The notes beneath the pieces were generated by a model, which was given only the letters and a program-made list of their open reading frames with translations, did not search any database and was not told the DNA's origin. DNA of 64,000 nt from Virgibacillus oceani (GTDB lineage Bacteria; Bacillota; Bacilli; Bacillales; Amphibacillaceae): assembly GCF_014638995.1 (NCBI RefSeq), contig NZ_BMFR01000005.1, positions 62,001-126,000 of the forward strand, in the 5' to 3' direction. The translations under genes were made by a program, and so were the position numbers. Of this stretch, positions 53,606 through 62,263 are shown piece after piece (positions within the stretch are counted from its first letter, which is position 1; each line of letters begins with the position of its first letter).

Positions 53606-53645
53606 AGGCAGACCGGAGCTGATAATGCCACTGGTCTGCTTTGTT
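53606..53645 (+). terminator. Terminator of glpQ
   Basis: GCAGACC and GGTCTGC with an 18-nt loop, followed by TTTGTTTT, directly past the stop. Confidence 0.75.
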
Positions 53646-53686
53646 TTATATATTTAGAATTAACGTCCATTCTTCTTAATTCACAA

Positions 53687-54081
53687 TTATATCTTTACAC
53701 CTTCTGGCCAATGTAAATCATGCTCCTCTATACTAGTAATCTCGTTATTTTCATCAACAAATACAACTTTTGGTTTTAGGTCTTCTATCTCCTCGTCAGT
53801 CATCATCCCAAGACTCAAAATAATGACTATATCTCCCGGTGAAAATAGATGTGCAGGAGGACCATTTAAGCAAATACGTTTTGAACCTTCAGGGGCGGGA
53901 ATTGCATACGTCTTCCATCTCGTTGCATTTTTTAAGCTTGTAATTTGCACCATTTCATATGGTTTAATATTAGCTTCTTTCATTAATGTATAATCAATCG
54001 TTATACTGCCAACATAGTCTAGTTCCGCTTCCGTTACTATAGCTCTGTGGATTTTTCTCCTTTACACATTAGGCGTTGCAT
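53687..54081 (-). pseudogene. panD: Aspartate 1-decarboxylase, frameshifted near the start
   Basis: PanD makes beta-alanine for pantothenate and is activated by self-cleavage between Gly and Ser. A good gene start exists: AAAGGAGG 8 nt before the ATG at 54081 (MQRLMCKGE). In that frame a stop follows soon. The rest of PanD (KIHRAIVTEAELDYVGSITID..., with the cleavage site GS) continues in another frame after an A5 run at 54052-54056, down to the stop at 53687. One missing A would join the two. The apparent 98-residue ORF starting at 53983 lacks the catalytic Gly-Ser and cannot be active alone. It is either a recent pseudogene or a homopolymer sequencing error. A consensus promoter is intact. 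Confidence 0.85.
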
Positions 54082-54121
54082 TGGTGAATCCTCCTTTAGA
54101 CATTTCCTAACTTAGTCGTAA

Positions 54122-54150
54122 ATTATAAAGTAAATATAAACAAATTTCAA
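54122..54150 (-). promoter_or_regulatory. Sigma-A promoter of panD
   Basis: TTGAAA (54145-54150), a 17-bp spacer and consensus TATAAT (54122-54127) on the minus strand, 41 bp before the ATG at 54081. Confidence 0.8.
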
Positions 54151-54379
54151 CATTATCCTATAAGCAAATTTATTGAATTCATGAATCTAATATTATATAG
54201 ATGATCCGCGGCTAAATTATCATTAAACCACTGGTCAGGTTTAGCATACTGTTAGGAGAAAACTTAATAATATCCCTATCCCGTTTAGTTCCACGAATAT
54301 GACAGAGTCCCTATTTCTCAAGTCACTGTTATTGTAATACAGCATCCATACATTACGACACCTTCATGTTAATATATAC
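54151..54379. other. Intergenic stretch, nothing recognised
   Basis: AT-rich spacer between the panD promoter and the flagellin terminator. No gene or RNA could be supported. Confidence 0.5.
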
Positions 54380-54416
54380 AAAAAAGAGACCCTAGCAAAA
54401 CTAGAGTCCCTCTTAA
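54380..54416 (-). terminator. Terminator of hag
   Basis: On the minus strand AAGAGGGACTCTAG and CTAGGGTCTCTT form an imperfect stem with a 5-nt loop, followed by TTTTTTG. Confidence 0.8.
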
Positions 54417-54427
54417 ATAATCCAAAA

Positions 54428-55621
54428 TTAACGTAAAAGTTGTAATACTCCCTGCGGTTGTTGATTAGCTTGTGCCAACATAGCTTGTGCTGCTTGAGTT
54501 AGAATGTTGTTCTTAGTGAACGCCATCATTTCTTTAGCCATGTCAACGTCACGGATACGAGATTCGGCTGCAGTTAGGTTTTCTGCTGAAGTACCTAAGT
54601 TATTAATTGTGTGATCTAATCGGTTTTGGTAAGCACCAAGGTTTGAACGTTGTGCAGATACCTCTTCAATCGCATCATTGATAATAGTAATTGCATTCGC
54701 AGCACTTTCATGTGTAGATACATCTAGTGCAGCTTCAACGGTTGTATTGTTCGTACCGTCCGTAACATTATTAGAATCAGTAAAATTAGGATCTCCTGCA
54801 GTTCCTGTTAAACCAAGTGCTTTTGCTCTCATATCGTCAATTTGAATCGACATACTTTGTCCTTCGTTTGCACCAACTTGGAAGGTAGCATTAAACCCAG
54901 TACCTATCGTTACTTCAGGTGCCGCATTACCAGAAGCTGTTTGTTCAGTAATAGTAATTTCCGTACCTGTAACAGCTGCTGTATAAGTAGTTCCATTGTC
55001 TAATGCATCTTTTATTGCTGTAGCTGTTTCATTATCATCGGCACCGATTGTAAAATCAGTCCCCTCAGTTAAAGTGACATTCCCTATAGTTATGGTATCA
55101 CCTGCTTTAACGCTACCTCCAATATCAAAAGTATATACTCCAGGAGTACCGGGTGCGGTCGCATCACTAGCAGTATCCTCAGTTACAGCAATGTCGGTCA
55201 ATTCTCCACCTTTTAATAATTTTTGAGTATTAAACTCAGTTGTATTACCAATACGATTGATTTCAGATGTTAATTGATTTATTTCTTTTTGAATTTCGTT
55301 ACGATCTGATTCTGTATTCGTATCGTTCGCTGCTTGAGTAGCTAGTTCTCGCATACGTTGAAGAATGCTATGTGTTTCATTCAATGCACCTTCAGCTGTT
55401 TGAATCATGGAAATACCGTCTTGTGCATTTGTTTGCGCTTGTTCCAATCCGCGAATTTGTCCACGCATTTTTTCAGAAATTGCCAATCCCGCTGCATCAT
55501 CAGCAGCGTTGTTGATACGTAAACCTGATGATAGCTTTTGTAAAGAGTTAGAAGCATTTGCTTGGTTACCAGTCAATTGACGATAAGTATTCAATGCCGC
55601 AATGTTGTGATTAATTCTCAT
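54428..55621 (-). CDS. hag: Flagellin
   Basis: The filament subunit, exported by the flagellar type III system. The conserved N-terminal D0/D1 (MRINHNIAALNTYRQL..., SSGLRINNAADDAAGLAISEKMRGQIRGL) and C-terminal D1/D0 (MMAFTKNNILTQAAQAMLAQANQQPQGVLQLL) are intact. The central region (about 150-290) is a short, Thr/Gly/Ala-rich and acidic variable domain. At 397 residues it is about 90 longer than B. subtilis Hag. It is monocistronic with a terminator. The leader carries two CsrA-type sites, and GGAGG lies 9 nt before the ATG. Confidence 0.95.
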   Translation of the reverse strand: MRINHNIAALNTYRQLTGNQANASNSLQKLSSGLRINNAADDAAGLAISEKMRGQIRGLEQAQTNAQDGISMIQTAEGALNETHSILQRMRELATQAANDTNTESDRNEIQKEINQLTSEINRIGNTTEFNTQKLLKGGELTDIAVTEDTASDATAPGTPGVYTFDIGGSVKAGDTITIGNVTLTEGTDFTIGADDNETATAIKDALDNGTTYTAAVTGTEITITEQTASGNAAPEVTIGTGFNATFQVGANEGQSMSIQIDDMRAKALGLTGTAGDPNFTDSNNVTDGTNNTTVEAALDVSTHESAANAITIINDAIEEVSAQRSNLGAYQNRLDHTINNLGTSAENLTAAESRIRDVDMAKEMMAFTKNNILTQAAQAMLAQANQQPQGVLQLLR

Positions 55622-55629
55622 TTTTTCCT

Positions 55630-55677
55630 ACCTCCATGTTTTTGTTTTTTCAGCAAGCCACATCCATTTGCCTTGCT
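55630..55677 (-). promoter_or_regulatory. CsrA-type binding sites in the hag leader
   Basis: On the minus strand ACATGGAGGT (55630-55639) overlaps the hag SD and fits ACANGGANGT completely. A second site, AAATGGATGT (55660-55669, one mismatch), lies in the loop of a hairpin with arms AGCAAG/CTTGCT (55652-55657 and 55672-55677). In B. subtilis the hag leader has the same two-site plan, where CsrA blocks translation. Confidence 0.65.
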
Positions 55678-55790
55678 TATATAATGACTCTAATGTATAG
55701 AGTTATTACCCTTAAATATTTCTCCACGAACAATATTAGATTCCCGTGAAGCCTTAATCCGTAGTTATAAAAAGCTACTTAAATCCGCTT

Positions 55791-55880
55791 TTATTCAACC
55801 ACTTCAATTTCAATCTTTCTTCCATTACCATCGATGATAAAAAGTTTTTCACCCGGGCTTCTTTCTAACATTAATACCAT
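55791..55880 (-). pseudogene. CsrA-like fragment, 29 codons
   Basis: The minus strand reads MVLMLERSPGEKLFIIDGNG, then RKIEIEVVE and stop. This resembles the first two beta-strands of CsrA (M-LVLTRKxGExIxIGddIeIxV), but the RLGI...HR half that completes the RNA-binding dimer is missing. The SD is weak. It lies 170 bp upstream of hag, where csrA stands in many Bacillus genomes. I read it as a decayed csrA; a functional mini-protein is less likely. Confidence 0.5.
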
Positions 55881-56229
55881 GGCAAATCATCCACTTTGAT
55901 GATTCTAATTTATATATCGGCTTGCTTATAGAATGTTTAAATGCTTTTAATAAATTTTGTATTAATTTTTTAGTAGAATTAAACTGCCCTTCTAAAAAAT
56001 GTTTACACATTCTTTTATACGGTATAGGTAATTTGATCGATGCCCATGGTAATGAACTCTGCTAATCTACTTGCACTATGATTTTAAATACATCGAAACA
56101 TATAAACTTTTTAAAATGATTAAAAAATCCCTTTTCTTATTTAGGGCTTTTACACTATAATAGATTTATTACAATATTGTTACAATTTTATTACATCCAC
56201 AATACTTTAGTTTAGAAAGGGGAATTTTT
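55881..56229. other. Intergenic stretch before the GGDEF/EAL gene
   Basis: Very AT-rich, with AGAAAGGGG 5 nt before the ATG at 56230. No convincing sigma-A or sigma-D promoter could be fixed. Confidence 0.45.
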
Positions 56230-59217
56230 ATGACGAATTACACTCCAAAAAAAGCAAACTTCCTAAAACATCTATTTAAGAAAAATACTAATGCCGATTC
56301 ATACCTGGATGAACAGGAGATGGATGAAAATGTACTATTACACTATTATTCATCCTTGGCTTTTTATCACCCTGGTTTAATTGTCGTTTTCTCCCCTGAT
56401 GGCGAGATTCTATCGCATAACAGGAAAAGTATTAACGAATTTTTGGGATACTCGCCACGAAAAAAACTAAACTATAAAGAACTTGTTACTGAACAAACCT
56501 ATACCATTCTAGCAGCAGCCTTTTATAACACATTAAAAGGAACTACAGAACGGCATGAAATAGCTGTAAAAAACAAGCATGATCAATCCATTTATGCAGT
56601 AGTAACGTTCATCCCTATTAAAAAGGCAAACAACGATGTGGAAGGTGTCTACTTAATTATTGAAGATATTACAGAATATAAAAAGCTTACACAAACACTT
56701 GAAATAAATGAAAAACACTTAGTACATGCGCAGCAAATAGCGAATGTTGGAAGCTGGGAATATTTCATTGATGAGAATAAATTGAGCTGTTCCGATTACT
56801 TCTTTGCTATTTTTGGTTTTGATAAAACAGAGGCTATCCCTATAGAAAAACCATTTGAATTTGTTCATCCGGATGATTATCAGAAGACACATGAAATCTT
56901 CTATCAATCTATGAAAAAAGGGATTGGCTTTACGGCAGAATATCGCATCTACCATGGCAAAACAAATGAACAACGCTACATACGAGCACAAGCAGAAGTG
57001 ATTTGGAAGGATGATAAACCATATAAAATGGTTGGAGTGATTAAGGATCAAACTGCCACTAAACAGCTGGAAATCGAATTAGAAACCACAAACAAAGACT
57101 TAAAGTATATATTTGATAATCTAAATGTTGGAATTTGGATGCGGGAATCCTTGAATGGGAAAATCACATATGCCTCAGAAGGATTAGTCGAAATTCTCCA
57201 AATCCCGCTATTTGATTTATACGATAACCCCGATACCTGGAAAGAGATGATCCTACCAGAAGATCGCAAAGAAGTATTTGATGAATTTGCATTACTGAGT
57301 GAAGGAAAAAGAATACAAATCAGCTATCGCATAAATTGTGGAGACGGTACAACGAAGTGGATTTTGGAACAAACCATTCCAAGAATGAACGATAAAGGTG
57401 AAATTACAAACTTATTCGGAATGGTTACCGATATCACCACAGAAATGGAAATTAGGGAGCAGCTTAATTTCTTCGCTACCCATGATACGTTAACAGCATT
57501 GCCAAATCAGCGCAGCCTGTACGAACAAATGGATAGTCTATGTAAAAATACTGCAGTACCATTTACTACCTTATATTTGGATTTGGACAGATTTAATCTG
57601 ATCAACGATTCGTTAGGCTATCAAATTGGGGATGAGGTATTAAAACAGGTTGCAAGCAGACTTAAATCTATATTGCCAGAAGATGGATACGTAGCCCGCT
57701 TAAGCAGCAATGATTTTATCATGATCATGGAAGATTATCCAAGTAAGGAATATATTTTTTCATTAGCCGAAAATATTATTAACCATATCGAGGAACCATT
57801 AAACATTAAGGATTATGAATTAAATATAACAACAAGTATTGGTATTAGTTTTTTTCCAGAGGATGGCGATAATAAATTAACGTTGCTGGAAAATGCGCAT
57901 TCTGCTTTGTACCATGCAAAGCACCAGGGGAAAAATAACTATCAGCTTTACTCCTTTTCAAGAGATATTTCTTCCTATAAAAAATTTGTCCTAGAGAAAG
58001 ATATGCGAAAAGCAATTGTCAATGAAGAGTTTGAGTTATATTTTCAGCCACAGGTTGAAGCAACGAGTGGAGTCATTCGAAGTGCCGAGGCATTGATTCG
58101 CTGGAACCATCAGGAATGGGGATTGGTCTCACCTGGTGAATTCATTCCATTGGCGGAAGAGAATCACCTTATTCACCATATTAGTGATTGGGTCATTCGA
58201 AAGGTTTGCGCACAACTAAGGGAATGGATGGACAAGGGATACACATTACGCCCTATAGCAATCAATATTTCGCCAATCCGTTTTTTAAAGAAAGGATTGG
58301 TAGATTTAGTCAAAATGCAGTTAGAGCTTTTTCAAGTTCCTGCAAAATATTTGGAGATTGAAATCACGGAAGGTTCGTTGCTGAAAAGTGAAAAAGGAGT
58401 ACTTTCTACCCTAGAAGGTTTACAGAAACTGGGTGTAAAAATTGCTATTGATGATTTCGGCACAGGCTATGCGTCGCTAAATTATTTACAGGAATACCAT
58501 GCAGACACACTAAAAATTGATCAGGTATTTATTCAAAACATTAACCATGATAACAAAAAAGGCAATGCGATTATATCCGCAATATTGCATTTAGCAAAAG
58601 GCTTGGACATGACTGTTGTAGCAGAGGGTGTTGAAGATCCTGTTCAATTCGAATTTTTAAAGCAAAGAGAATGTGATTTAATACAAGGCTACCTGTTTTC
58701 AAAGCCAGTTCCATTAGAAACATATGAACAAATGATGCAGACCGGTTATTTAAAACCTGCAAAACAAAAAGATAGTATAGCAGCCATAGAGGAAAGACGG
58801 GACTATTATCGATTTGATCTCCCTTATGCTCTACTTGGGGAAATGGCAATTAAGGAAGTAAATAAACGCAAGGTAAATCTTGGGTCTGCACAGATATTGA
58901 TTGAAAATATTAGTGTGGGCGGACTAAAAATGCTATCTTCTTTAAAATTACCCGTAAATTCTCCAATGAAATTTCTGTTTACGTTCACACTGATGAATGA
59001 AACTTTTGATTTGTACGGGGAATTATCCTGGAAAAGTGAAGGAAAAGGAGACACCTTCTTTTATGGTATAGAGTTTGATACAACCGACGCAGACAAAGAC
59101 CGACTTGCAAATGTTATTAATAAAATGACTGTTTTGCGAAATCTTAGTCAGGAAATTCCTGATACGGATTTTATTGATGGGGATCCTTATTTATATTTAC
59201 GTAGGAATTCGTTGTAA
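56230..59217 (+). CDS. PAS-GGDEF-EAL-PilZ cyclic-di-GMP protein
   Basis: A cytoplasmic signalling protein of 995 residues with no membrane helix. Three PAS-type sensor domains (about 45-150, 160-275, 290-405) precede a GGDEF domain (about 410-575) whose signature is SSNDF (492-496), so cyclase activity is unlikely. The EAL domain (about 585-840) keeps EALIRW (from 620), NIS, EITE, DDFGTGY (741-747), LKID and QGYLFSKP, so it should hydrolyse c-di-GMP. A C-terminal PilZ domain (about 855-965) has RRDYYR (856-861) and NISVGG (893-898), so the protein can also bind c-di-GMP. It lies beside flagellin, and control of motility is likely. Confidence 0.92.
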   Translation: MTNYTPKKANFLKHLFKKNTNADSYLDEQEMDENVLLHYYSSLAFYHPGLIVVFSPDGEILSHNRKSINEFLGYSPRKKLNYKELVTEQTYTILAAAFYNTLKGTTERHEIAVKNKHDQSIYAVVTFIPIKKANNDVEGVYLIIEDITEYKKLTQTLEINEKHLVHAQQIANVGSWEYFIDENKLSCSDYFFAIFGFDKTEAIPIEKPFEFVHPDDYQKTHEIFYQSMKKGIGFTAEYRIYHGKTNEQRYIRAQAEVIWKDDKPYKMVGVIKDQTATKQLEIELETTNKDLKYIFDNLNVGIWMRESLNGKITYASEGLVEILQIPLFDLYDNPDTWKEMILPEDRKEVFDEFALLSEGKRIQISYRINCGDGTTKWILEQTIPRMNDKGEITNLFGMVTDITTEMEIREQLNFFATHDTLTALPNQRSLYEQMDSLCKNTAVPFTTLYLDLDRFNLINDSLGYQIGDEVLKQVASRLKSILPEDGYVARLSSNDFIMIMEDYPSKEYIFSLAENIINHIEEPLNIKDYELNITTSIGISFFPEDGDNKLTLLENAHSALYHAKHQGKNNYQLYSFSRDISSYKKFVLEKDMRKAIVNEEFELYFQPQVEATSGVIRSAEALIRWNHQEWGLVSPGEFIPLAEENHLIHHISDWVIRKVCAQLREWMDKGYTLRPIAINISPIRFLKKGLVDLVKMQLELFQVPAKYLEIEITEGSLLKSEKGVLSTLEGLQKLGVKIAIDDFGTGYASLNYLQEYHADTLKIDQVFIQNINHDNKKGNAIISAILHLAKGLDMTVVAEGVEDPVQFEFLKQRECDLIQGYLFSKPVPLETYEQMMQTGYLKPAKQKDSIAAIEERRDYYRFDLPYALLGEMAIKEVNKRKVNLGSAQILIENISVGGLKMLSSLKLPVNSPMKFLFTFTLMNETFDLYGELSWKSEGKGDTFFYGIEFDTTDADKDRLANVINKMTVLRNLSQEIPDTDFIDGDPYLYLRRNSL

Positions 59218-59249
59218 ACAATTAATATTACTATATAGGAGATTACAGC

Positions 59250-59384
59250 ATGCAATGTTTAAGCGACCATACATTAATCGATGCTTATGAAAAAGCAATG
59301 GAATTGAATTTAGATAGGAACTTTATTATCTTATTGGTAAATGAGGTTAGTCGGAGGGGAATTTACCTAAAAATAACTGAATAG
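59250..59384 (+). CDS. sda: Sporulation checkpoint protein Sda
   Basis: A 44-residue protein (MQCLSDHTLIDAYEKAMELN..., ending SRRGIYLKITE) that matches B. subtilis Sda ([33 protein letters not shown]). Sda is a helical hairpin that inhibits the sporulation kinases KinA and KinB when replication is perturbed. AGGAG lies 8 nt before the ATG. It begins only 32 bp after the c-di-GMP gene. I see neither a promoter nor a DnaA box in that gap, although in B. subtilis sda is driven by its own DnaA-responsive promoter. Confidence 0.88.
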   Translation: MQCLSDHTLIDAYEKAMELNLDRNFIILLVNEVSRRGIYLKITE

Positions 59385-59421
59385 AATCAGTTACTATATT
59401 TGATGGGGCAGTGAAAATAAC

Positions 59422-59463
59422 AAAAAGCAGCCCAGTGTTTATAACCAAACCAGTCTGCTTTTT
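59422..59463. terminator. Bidirectional terminator
   Basis: AAAAAGCAG and CTGCTTTTT close a 24-nt loop between the convergent sda and DHHW genes, with T-runs in both directions. Confidence 0.75.
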
Positions 59464-59480
59464 GTTATTTGTATAATATA

Positions 59481-60662
59481 CTATTCCCCGAACTCTACAA
59501 ACGATGGTGTTAACACGATCGAATTTATATTATGAATAAATAAAACATTATCGATATCATGTTCTTCAATATACGCATAGATGCTTTCTTTATCATAATG
59601 TCTTAGATCCAATATCCTTGTTTCACTAAAATTTCTCACTACAAATTGTAACATTGAATTTGCGTAGGAATCTTTTAATATCAGCAATTTAGTATCATTA
59701 CCAACGTTTGGATTCCTTACTATTCCCTCTGAAAAATCCCCTGAGAAATAGACCCTGTATTTATTTGCATAGACATCTTTAGATGATAGTTCTTCCATAT
59801 CATACATGGACTTGTCACATTTATTCCGGTAGCATATTTCCAATGGTTTTTCATCAAATTTAGGTCTAACTACAGTTAAAGAGTCCGCCTTTTTTGCATA
59901 TGTTTTTGTTGTTTTTCTTGCATCCGAACCATAGAATGGTTCTCCCATCTCTTCCCACGTAAATTGATCATGTGAGATAGCCTGCGGAAGTGAACGATTA
60001 TCCTCACGCATCTGATTCATTATTTCTTCATAAGCATAATGTGCCGCTTTAGGTTTCCAATGATGATCAGTATAAAAATAAAGATTGCTTTCATCCATAT
60101 GATCTTTTATAGTCCCCCGAAGATCAATTCCCTTAACCGGGGATTTAATTTGATCCATCAGCCTGTCAGATAAATCATTTCCGTAACTCTCTACATAGTC
60201 GGGTAATTTATACTCCATCATTGTTGTTTTATTTGGAGTTAATGCAAAATAAACATTAATATCCTCATTGCTTAATTTTTCCCCAAAGCTATTAATTTTT
60301 GCAGCTATTTCCTTTGGAGTTAACCCATGATCCGAGGGAACAACAGGATCCATTAAATAACCGTCGTCATGTACATAGATGGATTGAATAACATCTTTCT
60401 GCAATACAAATTTATTAACAACTGCATTATACTCAATCATTTGATTACGTGCAGGAAACTGGTCCGTATAATATGCTCCAAATCGTTTGAAATAATCTCC
60501 TGACAATAGACTTTGCAATGTAGCATCTGGGCGCTGATCTAGTTTTCTATTTTCGAGCTCGGATTGTGCCTTATCCGGCGAAACGAAATAAATAATTCCA
60601 ATCACAAATATCACTAAAAAAAACGATATTACTACTAGTGTATCTCCAATTTTTTTCTTCAT
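59481..60662 (-). CDS. DHHW-family protein (AlgJ/AlgX-like), glycan O-acetylation
   Basis: A membrane-anchored extracellular protein of 393 residues. An N-terminal membrane helix (about 9-28) is followed by a SGNH/AlgX-like domain with the DHHW motif at 199-202 (YTDHHWKPKAAHYAYEE) and a serine in LKDSYANSML. Such proteins transfer acetyl groups, passed through the membrane by an MBOAT partner, to a polysaccharide. The MBOAT gene lies just upstream in the same operon. Confidence 0.85.
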   Translation of the reverse strand: MKKKIGDTLVVISFFLVIFVIGIIYFVSPDKAQSELENRKLDQRPDATLQSLLSGDYFKRFGAYYTDQFPARNQMIEYNAVVNKFVLQKDVIQSIYVHDDGYLMDPVVPSDHGLTPKEIAAKINSFGEKLSNEDINVYFALTPNKTTMMEYKLPDYVESYGNDLSDRLMDQIKSPVKGIDLRGTIKDHMDESNLYFYTDHHWKPKAAHYAYEEIMNQMREDNRSLPQAISHDQFTWEEMGEPFYGSDARKTTKTYAKKADSLTVVRPKFDEKPLEICYRNKCDKSMYDMEELSSKDVYANKYRVYFSGDFSEGIVRNPNVGNDTKLLILKDSYANSMLQFVVRNFSETRILDLRHYDKESIYAYIEEHDIDNVLFIHNINSIVLTPSFVEFGE

Positions 60663-60693
60663 AAAATTTTCCTTTCCATTGTTCCATCAACCC

Positions 60694-62121
60694 TTAGAAG
60701 CGGAAATAAATAAATGGATTGAATGTACTAGAAATCAAATAAACCAGGGATAGGAAAAATACCCCTAAAACATATACATTCATAGAAAATTGCTTTCCAA
60801 CAATATATACTGCTTTTGACTCGATAGATTTTGCATTGATCCACTGCGCTATAGCTTTTAATACGGGCATTGATCCGATAATTCCAATGAGCAAAATAAT
60901 ACCATGCTGTGATGTATAAAATACTGCCTGGCTATCCCATAATCCCTTACCATTAAACGCAAACATTACTTGGATATAGGAAAATGCATAACTGAATGTT
61001 TCAGATCTAAAGAAGACCCAGCCAATAATTACAATTAATAATGTATAGATATGCTGGATGAATTTAGGAAGCTGTTTTAAGACTTTTCCCAAGAAAGCCT
61101 TTTCCAGCATGATAAAAACCCCATAATAAAGCCCCCATGCTATAAATGTCCAACTGGCACCATGCCAAATTCCAGTAGCAAGCCAAACAATAAACAAATT
61201 TCGATACGTATTAAATCTGCCTGCCCGGTTACCTCCGAGTGGAATGTATACATAATCACGGAACCAAGAACCTAGAGAGATATGCCATCTTCTCCAAAAT
61301 TCACTGATTGAACGAGAAAAGTATGGGAAATTGAAGTTCTCTAAGAAATCAAATCCTAAAATTTTCCCCAGACCTATCGCCATATCCGAGTATCCCGAAA
61401 AGTCGAAATAGATCTGCAACGTATATGCAATGATGCCAATCCATGCAACCCCTGCCGACATTTCCGATGGCTGCATGTTAAATATTTGATCTGCAACATA
61501 CCCACAATTATTTGCAATAAGCACCTTTTTACCCAAACCAATGATGAATCGCTTGACACCATAAGAAATCCGTTCAAAATTGGATATTCTTTTAGTGATT
61601 TGGTCTGCAACTGTCTGGTAGCGGACAATTGGCCCAGCAATTAGCTGTGGAAACAAAGATATATATAATGCTAGATTAAGTGGATTTTTTTGGACCTTTC
61701 CATCTTTTCTATAAACATCGATTACATAACTCATCGCCTGGAACGTAAAGAATGATATCCCTATAGGCAACGGTATATCTGGAATGGAAATAGAAATGTT
61801 AAATAGATAATTTATATTATCTACTAAGAAATTAGCATATTTGAAAAAACCTAAAAGCAAAAGGTTACTTACAACCATTAAGCCAATAATCATTTTTGCT
61901 TTAGATTTATTTTCCCGATTCAGGTCGACAATAAGTCCAAATATATAATTTATCAAAATCGACACGAGCATTAATAATACAAATTTGGGCTCTCCCCAAG
62001 CATAAAAAAACAAACTTGCACCGAGTAATACGGTATTTTTAAATTTTCTAGGTGATATAAAATATAAAACAAACACTACTGGTAAAAATAAAAATAAAAA
62101 AACACTTGAGCTAAATACCAT
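60694..62121 (-). CDS. MBOAT O-acyltransferase (AlgI-like)
   Basis: A polytopic membrane protein of 475 residues that carries an acyl (acetyl) group across the membrane. The conserved blocks are FQAMSYVIDVYR, QIYFDFSGYSDMAIGLGKILGF, FWRRWHISLGSWFRDYVYIPLGG (His280) and the catalytic TGIWHGASWTF (His320). It is paired with the DHHW protein, as AlgI is with AlgJ/AlgX. Judging by the genes upstream, the acceptor is probably a surface glycan. Confidence 0.92.
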   Translation of the reverse strand: MVFSSSVFLFLFLPVVFVLYFISPRKFKNTVLLGASLFFYAWGEPKFVLLMLVSILINYIFGLIVDLNRENKSKAKMIIGLMVVSNLLLLGFFKYANFLVDNINYLFNISISIPDIPLPIGISFFTFQAMSYVIDVYRKDGKVQKNPLNLALYISLFPQLIAGPIVRYQTVADQITKRISNFERISYGVKRFIIGLGKKVLIANNCGYVADQIFNMQPSEMSAGVAWIGIIAYTLQIYFDFSGYSDMAIGLGKILGFDFLENFNFPYFSRSISEFWRRWHISLGSWFRDYVYIPLGGNRAGRFNTYRNLFIVWLATGIWHGASWTFIAWGLYYGVFIMLEKAFLGKVLKQLPKFIQHIYTLLIVIIGWVFFRSETFSYAFSYIQVMFAFNGKGLWDSQAVFYTSQHGIILLIGIIGSMPVLKAIAQWINAKSIESKAVYIVGKQFSMNVYVLGVFFLSLVYLISSTFNPFIYFRF

Positions 62122-62189
62122 ACGATTAATCCTTTCAATTTAATAGAACTCTTGTAATATATCATTTATGGTAGAAATAAAATGTTAAA

Positions 62190-62219
62190 GAACTAAGCAA
62201 GTTAAATGCTGCTTAGTTC
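62190..62219 (-). terminator. Hairpin between aminotransferase and MBOAT genes
   Basis: GAACTAAGC and GCTTAGTTC form a 9-bp stem with a 12-nt loop, followed by TTTAACATTT on the minus strand. It is probably a leaky terminator separating two expression levels. Confidence 0.6.
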
Positions 62220-62263
62220 CTTTTAATTCCAACACTTGTTATACTATAATTTTTATTTTTCAA

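Noticed and set aside
53687-53983. A complete 98-residue PanD
   Set aside because: The ATG at 53983 lies after the Gly-Ser cleavage site. The true gene start is upstream in another frame.
53984-54060. Programmed frameshift in panD
   Set aside because: No slippery heptamer with a downstream pseudoknot was found; the A5 run fits an ordinary indel or sequencing error better.
55700-55790. Sigma-D promoter for hag
   Set aside because: TAAG and ACGGATTA with a 15-bp gap match only half of the TAAA/GCCGATAT consensus, which is too weak to report.
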